From contig CAVXUW010000002.1 of NCBI GenBank assembly GCA_963765105.1, forward strand, positions 558,001 to 622,000: a stretch of DNA of 64,000 bases. The letters are read 5' to 3'. The notes under the pieces were generated by a model. It searched no databases. It was not told the origin of the DNA and saw only the letters and a list, made by a program, of their open reading frames with translations. The DNA is from CALMEC01 sp963765105. GTDB lineage: Bacteria > Actinomycetota > Thermoleophilia > Miltoncostaeales > Miltoncostaeaceae. This document shows, piece by piece, positions 59,146 through 64,000 of this stretch (within the stretch, counting starts at the first letter, position 1; each line of letters opens with the position of its first letter). The translations under genes and the position numbers were made by a program.

Positions 59146-60026
59146 CAGTCATCACCGGCATGAGTGGCGCCGGCAAAAGCCAAGCCATGAGCACCTTTGA
59201 GGACGATGGTTGGTTCTGCATTGACAATCTTCCTCCCCGGATGCTCCCGGCCATCGTCGAGCTGGCGGCCTTGGAGGGCGCGCGAGTGGAGCGCGTGGCC
59301 GTGGCGTGCGATGTGCGCGGCGGGCACCTGTTCGATGAGCTGTCGCGTCAACTCGACCTCTTGGTCGCCCGCGAGGACGTCACGACGCGCGTGCTCTTTC
59401 TCGAAGCCTCAAACGAGGCGCTTCTCACCCGATTTCGTGAAACGCGTCGCCGACACCCGCTGGCTGAGGAGGGTGGTGTTCTTGGTGGGATCAGTCGCGA
59501 GCGAGAACTGCTCGAAGGGCTCCGAGAACGTGCCGACGTGGTCATTGACTCAAGTGACCTCAATATCTGGGATCTTCGTCGCGCAATCAGTGACTCGCTC
59601 GATCATGCGGTGCCGCGGACCCGACTCGCGGTCACCTTCGTCTCATTTGGCTTCAAGCACGGTGTCCCCCGCGACGTTGACCTCATGTTTGATGTGCGTT
59701 TTCTCACCAACCCGCACTACGTCCCCGGCCTTGCTCCGCTCACGGGGCGCGATCAGCCGGTGATCGACTACCTGACCGGCGTGGCGGGGTGGGACGAGTT
59801 TCTGGGGCACCTCACCAACCTGCTCGACTTCCTCATCCCGGCATATGCGCATGAGGGTAAACGGCATTTGGTCGTGGCCTTTGGATGTACCGGCGGACGC
59901 CACCGCAGCGTGCGTATCGCAGAACTCATGTCGGAGCGCTATCGCGCCGACAACTACGACGTGTCGGCCGACCACCGCGACATCCACCGCACCATTTCTG
60001 CGTCATCCGCAGCCGGGTCAACGTGA
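59142..60026 (+). CDS. rapZ: RNase adapter/nucleotide-binding protein RapZ (YvcJ), probable CTG start
   Basis: This 294-residue RapZ/YvcJ-family P-loop protein shows Walker A GMSGAGKS, FCIDNLPP, RVLFLEASNEALLTRFRETR, FVSFGFKHGVPRDVDLMFDV and RFLTNPHY, and the C-terminal HLVVAFGCTGGRHRSV. Starting at ATG 59160 would delete the beta strand (VITG) before Walker A and leave the Shine-Dalgarno 30 nt away. No ATG, GTG or TTG is in frame between. CTG 59142 in a CTGA overlap with uvrC restores LTVITGMSGAGKS. In Gram-positives the protein binds nucleotides; its target is unclear. Confidence 0.88.
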   Translation: MTVITGMSGAGKSQAMSTFEDDGWFCIDNLPPRMLPAIVELAALEGARVERVAVACDVRGGHLFDELSRQLDLLVAREDVTTRVLFLEASNEALLTRFRETRRRHPLAEEGGVLGGISRERELLEGLRERADVVIDSSDLNIWDLRRAISDSLDHAVPRTRLAVTFVSFGFKHGVPRDVDLMFDVRFLTNPHYVPGLAPLTGRDQPVIDYLTGVAGWDEFLGHLTNLLDFLIPAYAHEGKRHLVVAFGCTGGRHRSVRIAELMSERYRADNYDVSADHRDIHRTISASSAAGST

Positions 60027-61033
60027 TCGCTCACGTCCGCCCGCGCATCGCCGCGCTCGGTGGCGGCAACGGGCTGTCAGCCGTTCTGCGTGCCCTCAAG
60101 AGCGAGGACGTCGATCTCACAGCCATCGTCACCGTAGCCGACGACGGAGGTTCGTCCGGTCGGCTGCGCCGCGAGCTCGGCGTGTTGCCCCCGGGCGACA
60201 TTCGTAACTGTCTTGTGGCCCTTGCCGATGACGAATCCCTCCTTGGCCAGCTCTTTCAGCACCGCTTCGGTGATGGCGACCTGGCCGGGCACCCGTTCGG
60301 CAATCTCTTCCTCGCCGCGCTGACCGAGGTGACTGGCAGCTTCGACCAGGCCATCCGCGAATGCGGCCGTGTCCTCAAAATCAACGGCCGCGTGCTCCCG
60401 TCGACGCTCGCGCAGGTGCGTTTGTGGGCCGAACGCACCAATGGCACAACGGTATGCGGCGAGTTGAACATCGGCTCGGGATCCGGCGCATGTCGCCGCG
60501 TCTGGCTCGATCCGTCGCCCTTGGCTCACTCCGCCACGATCGATGCGATCCTCGACGCCGACCTCGTCCTCCTGGGGCCGGGAAGCCTGTTTACCAGCGT
60601 GTTGCCGCACCTCGCCATCCCGGAGATTGCCGACGCGATGCGCAACACCCGCGCCCTGCGCGTGTACATCGGCAACGTCATGACCCAGGGTGGCGAGACG
60701 GAGGGTTTCGATGCCGCGGAGCACATTCGCCGCGTTCAGGACGCTATTCCCGGGTGCGTGGACGTCGCGATCGTCCACGACGGGCCGATCGACGCCGAAG
60801 CCGTCAGCCGCTACGCCCTTCAACACCAAGAACCTGTCGCAATCGACGATCGCGGGCTCGCTGCCACGGGAGTTCGCATCATTCGTCGCGATCTCGCTGC
60901 AAATGGCCCGGTTGTGCGCCATGACGGCGCCGCGGTGCGCGCCGTGATCGGCGAGTTGACACACGATTTTCCCTCCAGATTGCGGCCAGATCGTGGTGCG
61001 CGACACTTGCAACAAACTCCACCTTCCGCGTAG
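60023..61033 (+). CDS. yvcK: YvcK/CofD-like gluconeogenesis factor
   Basis: This 336-residue protein belongs to the YvcK (CuvA/GlmR) family, which binds UDP-GlcNAc and controls carbon flow into the cell wall. The motifs are IAALGGGNGLSAVLRALK, VTVADDGGSSGRLRRELGVL, PPGDIRNCLVALADDE, FGNLFLAALTEVTG and LVLLGPGSLFTSVLPHL. GTG 60023 is in a GTGA overlap with rapZ. The usual next gene, whiA, does not follow. Confidence 0.93.
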   Translation: MIAHVRPRIAALGGGNGLSAVLRALKSEDVDLTAIVTVADDGGSSGRLRRELGVLPPGDIRNCLVALADDESLLGQLFQHRFGDGDLAGHPFGNLFLAALTEVTGSFDQAIRECGRVLKINGRVLPSTLAQVRLWAERTNGTTVCGELNIGSGSGACRRVWLDPSPLAHSATIDAILDADLVLLGPGSLFTSVLPHLAIPEIADAMRNTRALRVYIGNVMTQGGETEGFDAAEHIRRVQDAIPGCVDVAIVHDGPIDAEAVSRYALQHQEPVAIDDRGLAATGVRIIRRDLAANGPVVRHDGAAVRAVIGELTHDFPSRLRPDRGARHLQQTPPSA

Positions 61034-61044
61034 AGTCACCCCGG

Positions 61045-61106
61045 CATCGCAAAGGGGGGTAGCGGCCTCGGTCGCTCGAAGCTGATGTCGTGACATCGCA
61101 AGGGGG
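61045..61106 (+). repeat. Direct repeat CATCGCAA(A)GGGGG
   Basis: CATCGCAAAGGGGGG (61045) and CATCGCAAGGGGG (61094) are 49 bp apart in the leader of the DUF1097-like gene. Their role is unknown; they could be part of an RNA fold. Confidence 0.45.
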
Positions 61107-61232
61107 ATTTACGCGGTTCACGGCGAATCAGCGGGAAGTACCTTCATTTTCGGGGTGCTGCGTGGCTACGTTTTTTGTTGGTTTTTCTCTCGGCCACGCT
61201 GCCCATGTTCTCTCTCCAAGGAGTCAACTTCG

Positions 61233-61904
61233 ATGGGTGCACGTGCAAAGGCGATTACGCCGCTTGCTGTTGTCATCGGGGTCCTCTCGTTCCTCTGGAC
61301 CGAGTTTTCCCTTAATTTCACATTCCACTGGGTCACCGATGGTGACCTCGGTATCGGACTGGAGCTGCCCAAGCAGTTCCACCTGATCCTCCCGACGGCG
61401 TTCATCGCGTGGGGATTGTTTTTCGCTGCAGGTGGCGACAATGCCGCCTTCGGTAAGGTCCTCACGGCCTGCATCTTCGGTACCGTGGCTGCTCTTATCA
61501 CGATGCCGCTGGCCTTCAGGACCGCTGATCTTCCCGACTTCTGGGGCATCGCCCTCTGGGTCGGCATCTTCGCATTCATCCTCGTGATGGTGCTCGTCCT
61601 CGGCGACTGGTACTACGTCGCCGGTACGTTCCCGGCGTTCGCCGCGGTCTTCCTCTGGTGGATCGCGACCGGCCTCGACGGCTGGGCTCCGAACGGTGGT
61701 GGCGTTGGAAACAGCCTCGAAGCTCTCGGCGCTCCGGCGACCGCTGGCTCCGGTGCATTCGGCGGTGTCATCAGCACTCCGTGGGCATGGGTGTGGTTCA
61801 ACACACTCATCACCCTGGTGTGTGGTTGCATCCTCGGCATCCTGTCGGGCAAGCTGGCTGCGGCGTTTACGCCCAAGCCAAAGGCGGCTGCAGAAGCGGC
61901 TTAG
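61233..61904 (+). CDS. DUF1097-like membrane protein
   Basis: This 223-residue protein has six or seven TM segments (ITPLAVVIGVLSFLW; LILPTAFIAWGLFFAAGGDN; ALWVGIFAFILVMVLVLGDW; FPAFAAVFLWWIATGLDGW; NTLITLVCGCILGILSGKLA) and a Lys/Ala-rich tail (FTPKPKAAAEAA). The AFIAWGLFFAAGG and TFPAFAAVFLWW features resemble DUF1097/YcdZ-type inner-membrane proteins of unknown role. AAGGAG is 9 nt before the ATG. It is preceded by an unusually long leader of about 200 nt and followed by a strong terminator. Confidence 0.75.
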   Translation: MGARAKAITPLAVVIGVLSFLWTEFSLNFTFHWVTDGDLGIGLELPKQFHLILPTAFIAWGLFFAAGGDNAAFGKVLTACIFGTVAALITMPLAFRTADLPDFWGIALWVGIFAFILVMVLVLGDWYYVAGTFPAFAAVFLWWIATGLDGWAPNGGGVGNSLEALGAPATAGSGAFGGVISTPWAWVWFNTLITLVCGCILGILSGKLAAAFTPKPKAAAEAA

Positions 61905-61930
61905 CCACTTCCGCAGTGCCATGCAGTTCG

Positions 61931-61956
61931 CGTTGGGGTCCTCCGGGGCCCCAACG
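61931..61956. terminator. Bidirectional terminator hairpin
   Basis: CGTTGGGG and CCCCAACG form a perfect 8-bp stem that can be extended by further G-C and G-T pairs. TCATTT follows on the plus strand. It separates the convergent DUF1097-like and thermonuclease genes. Confidence 0.75.
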
Positions 61957-62544
61957 TCATTTCGGGGCCGGACACGCCGCCCACAGCCCGCGCTTTGCGG
62001 CACGCGCTTCGGCTTCCGCCGCGCGGAAGGCTGCGAGCCGGCGAAACGGTCGACTCCGTCGGTAGATGTACACCCGGGCCGCGCCATCGGCCACCAGACG
62101 TGCGTTGACCGGGGTCCCCTCCCCTGAGCGAAACACGTAGGCCAGCAGCCGCCCAAATCGGTCGCGCTCATCCTGCGACGGGTCGGTTACGACCGTAACG
62201 GTTGTCTTACGCGCCAGGTAGCCCGTGAGGGCCGCTGACGCCTCCGGTCCGAAGCACTCCACGGCGCCGTTGGGGTCCTTGGTTTCGGGAGCGTCGATGC
62301 CGAGCAGGCGGACACGGGTGACCGTCCCGTCGAGCCGCACGCCGATGGTGTCGCCATCGCTGATATACGCCACGGGCCCGATTGAGATACGTCCGCGCTG
62401 AGGGGTCGACGTCGGCCCCGTCGTCGGCGTCACCGGACCGCCGGGAGCGGTGTTGGCGGACCGGGCCCCGGCGGGGGTGCGGTCACCACACCCGCCGGCA
62501 AGGCAGAGGACGAGCGATCCCGCCAGAACGATGCGGCCATCCAC
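61957..62544 (-). CDS. Thermonuclease (SNase-like) lipoprotein
   Basis: This 195-residue exported nuclease has an OB-fold SNase domain. The active-site Arg and acids are in RVRLLGIDAPETKDP (R, D, E) and SQDERDRFGRLLAYVF (second Arg). GDTIGVRLDG is the metal-binding Asp region, and RRLAAFRAAEAEARAAKRGL forms the C-terminal helices. The signal peptide ends AGGCGDR, so the protein is probably a lipoprotein anchored on the outer face. A Thr/Pro linker precedes the domain. GTG start. Confidence 0.88.
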   Translation of the reverse strand: MDGRIVLAGSLVLCLAGGCGDRTPAGARSANTAPGGPVTPTTGPTSTPQRGRISIGPVAYISDGDTIGVRLDGTVTRVRLLGIDAPETKDPNGAVECFGPEASAALTGYLARKTTVTVVTDPSQDERDRFGRLLAYVFRSGEGTPVNARLVADGAARVYIYRRSRPFRRLAAFRAAEAEARAAKRGLWAACPAPK

Positions 62545-62624
62545 GGGCTCAGTCTCCCAGGTCTCACGGACGCTGGTAGGCTCGCCGCTCTCAACAATCG
62601 ACGGAAAACGCCAGGGAGTTCATG

Positions 62625-63629
62625 ATGGGAGTTCGTGTCGGCATCAACGGGTTTGGCCGTATTGGCCGCAATGTCTTTCGTGCCGCTCGCGGCGCGGAGG
62701 ACGGCATCGACATCGTCGCCGTCAACGACATCACCGACGCTGCCACCCTGGCGCATTTGCTCGAATACGACTCGGTGTTCGGGCGCTACCCCGGAACGAT
62801 CGAGGCCGGTGAGGGCGAGATTGTCGTGGACGGCAACCCAGTGAAGGTATTCGCCGAGCGTGACCCGGCGAACCTGCCATGGGGCGACCTCGGTGTGGAC
62901 GTCGTCATCGAGAGCACCGGCTTCTTCACCGAGCGAGAGGCCGCAGCGGTTCACCTCGGTGGGGGCGCGAAGAAGGTCATCATCTCCGCGCCCGCCAAGG
63001 GTCCGGACATCACGATTTGCCTCGGCGTGAACGACGGCGAGTACGACCCCGCCGTCCACCACGTCATCTCCAATGCGTCGTGCACCACCAACTGCCTGTC
63101 GCCGGTGGCGAAAGTTCTGCTCGACAACTTCGGCCTCGAGCGTGGCTTCATGACCACCTGCCACGCCTACACCAACGATCAGCGCATCCTCGACCTGCCG
63201 CACAGCGATCTGCGCCGCGCTCGCGCGGCCGCGCTCTCGATCATCCCGACGTCCACCGGGGCCGCAAAAGCCATCGGTGAGGTACTGCCGGCCCTCAAGG
63301 GAAAGCTCGACGGTCTCGCCTTTCGCGTGCCGGTGCCCAACGGCTCCGTCGTCGACCTCACCTGCGAGGTGTCGAAGGCCACGAGCGTCGACGAGGTCAA
63401 CGCCGCGTTCCGGGCGGCCGCCGAGTCGGGTCCGCTCAAAGGAATCCTCGGCTACACGGAAGACCCCATCGTCTCGCGCGACATCGTCGGTGACCGTCGC
63501 TCGTCGATTGTCGACGGACCCCTCACAATGGTTAAAGGCACCACAGTGAAAGTCGTGAGTTGGTACGACAACGAGTGGGGCTACTCCTGCCGTGTGGTCG
63601 AGCTCGCCGCCCGGGTGCTGCCCGCCTAA
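62625..63629 (+). CDS. gap: Glyceraldehyde-3-phosphate dehydrogenase
   Basis: GAPDH of glycolysis, 334 residues. The NAD-binding start is VRVGINGFGRIGRNVFRAA. The catalytic Cys is in SNASCTTNCLSP and the catalytic His in MTTCHAYTNDQRILD, followed by TSTGAAKAIGEVLP and VSWYDNEWGYSCRVV. GGGAG is 6 nt before ATG 62625 but only 3 nt before ATG 62622, so the second is preferred. pgk follows with a one-base overlap (TAATG). Confidence 0.96.
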   Translation: MGVRVGINGFGRIGRNVFRAARGAEDGIDIVAVNDITDAATLAHLLEYDSVFGRYPGTIEAGEGEIVVDGNPVKVFAERDPANLPWGDLGVDVVIESTGFFTEREAAAVHLGGGAKKVIISAPAKGPDITICLGVNDGEYDPAVHHVISNASCTTNCLSPVAKVLLDNFGLERGFMTTCHAYTNDQRILDLPHSDLRRARAAALSIIPTSTGAAKAIGEVLPALKGKLDGLAFRVPVPNGSVVDLTCEVSKATSVDEVNAAFRAAAESGPLKGILGYTEDPIVSRDIVGDRRSSIVDGPLTMVKGTTVKVVSWYDNEWGYSCRVVELAARVLPA

Positions 63630-64000
63630 TGCCGGCGCTGGTCGACGTCACAACCGCCGGTCACGGCTGGTCCAACACCCGAGTCCTCGTCCGCGCTGAC
63701 CTCAACGTACCGCTGGACGGTGCGACGATCACTGATGATGCGCGCATCGTGGCATCGGTGCCAACGATTCGCTACCTGCTCGACCAGGGCGCCGGGATCG
63801 CCGTGTGCTCGCACCTCGGGCGGCCCAAGGGCGCGGTTGTTCCGGAGCTGTCATTGGCCCCGTGTGCGGCGCGGCTCGGCGAATTGCTGGGACGACCCGT
63901 TGAGCTGCTCATGGACTGCGTTGGTGACGCAGTACGCGCGCGCGTCGAGAAGCTTGGGCCCGGCGAGATCGTCATGCTCGAGAACCTTCGTTTCCATCCG
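63629..64000 (+). CDS. pgk: Phosphoglycerate kinase, 3' end cut by the window edge
   Basis: 124 codons of PGK are visible: NTRVLVRADLNVPLDGATIT, AVCSHLGRPKGAVV and the closing EIVMLENLRFHP. These are the family's substrate-binding N-terminal motifs, with the Asp/Asn of RADLNVP and the Arg of HLGRPKG. The frame is open at the right edge. Its ATG overlaps the gap stop (TAATG), giving translational coupling of consecutive glycolytic steps. Confidence 0.96.
   Translation, partial: MPALVDVTTAGHGWSNTRVLVRADLNVPLDGATITDDARIVASVPTIRYLLDQGAGIAVCSHLGRPKGAVVPELSLAPCAARLGELLGRPVELLMDCVGDAVRARVEKLGPGEIVMLENLRFHP

Overview
The window is high-GC, densely packed DNA. It has very short intergenic gaps, many 4-bp ATGA/GTGA/TTGA stop-start overlaps, and a recurrent TANNNT hexamer 7-9 nt upstream of start codons that lack a Shine-Dalgarno (SD) sequence, which suggests leaderless mRNAs. 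Together with a uvrC-rapZ-yvcK-gap-pgk cluster, a WhiG/FliA-type sigma factor, an EF-G2-type paralog, F420/FMN PPOX-type oxidoreductases and TadE/TadG-like pseudopilins, this points to an actinobacterium. A deep-branching lineage (Thermoleophilia- or Acidimicrobiia-like) is my guess, but I cannot place it further. No phage, insertion sequence or CRISPR array is visible.

Layout. 1-4 kb (minus): glycogen operon CBM48 protein > glgA > glgB, with glgB cut by the left edge. 4.3-10.3 kb: lipoprotein, metallo-beta-lactamase-fold hydrolase, small membrane protein, sigma factor, EF-G paralog, NIF3-like protein. 10.3-11.8 kb: tRNA-Gly(GCC), tRNA-Cys(GCA), a gene-poor stretch and a VapBC-like toxin-antitoxin pair. 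12-17.5 kb (plus): EamA transporter, then a tightly overlapped operon of AhpD-like protein, radical SAM enzyme, GT-C/GT2 fusion and nucleotidyltransferase-like/Nudix fusion. 17.5-20.5 kb (minus): an orphan gene, then two c-type-haem lipoproteins coupled to a radical SAM/SPASM enzyme. 20.6-27.2 kb: nitroreductase, ACC deaminase, Nudix, a 41-residue basic protein, type III glutamine synthetase, purE, purK, tRNA-Val(GAC).

27.3-37 kb: a NarL-type two-component pair, a Ser/Gly-repeat membrane protein, and a six-gene minus-strand operon (COG4671-like glycosyltransferase, ABC exporter, two GT4 enzymes, two APH-fold kinases) that looks like a glycoconjugate assembly and export locus. 37-43.5 kb: PPOX protein, OmpR-type two-component pair with a secreted partner, amidase, fluoroacetate-dehalogenase-like hydrolase, dodecin, surface protein. 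43.5-50.7 kb: HemY-type oxidase, PilZ-like protein, ABC exporter, RseB-like secreted protein, a second PPOX protein, an unexplained structured gap, hypothetical proteins and an emfourin-like protein. 50.6-57.1 kb: APH-fold kinase, thrS operon, lipoprotein, and a TadE-TadE-TadG operon whose last protein carries VanY and lytic transglycosylase domains. 57.2-64 kb: uvrC, rapZ, yvcK, a DUF1097-like membrane protein where whiA would be expected, a thermonuclease lipoprotein, gap and the start of pgk.

The most interesting loci are the radical SAM/glycosyltransferase operon (12.96-17.49 kb), the haem-lipoprotein/SPASM operon (18.03-20.49 kb), the pseudopilin-VanY-SLT fusion operon (54.6-56.5 kb) and the glycosyltransferase/ABC/double-kinase operon (30.0-36.9 kb). 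Two genes (vapC and rapZ) appear to start at CTG inside CTGA overlaps.
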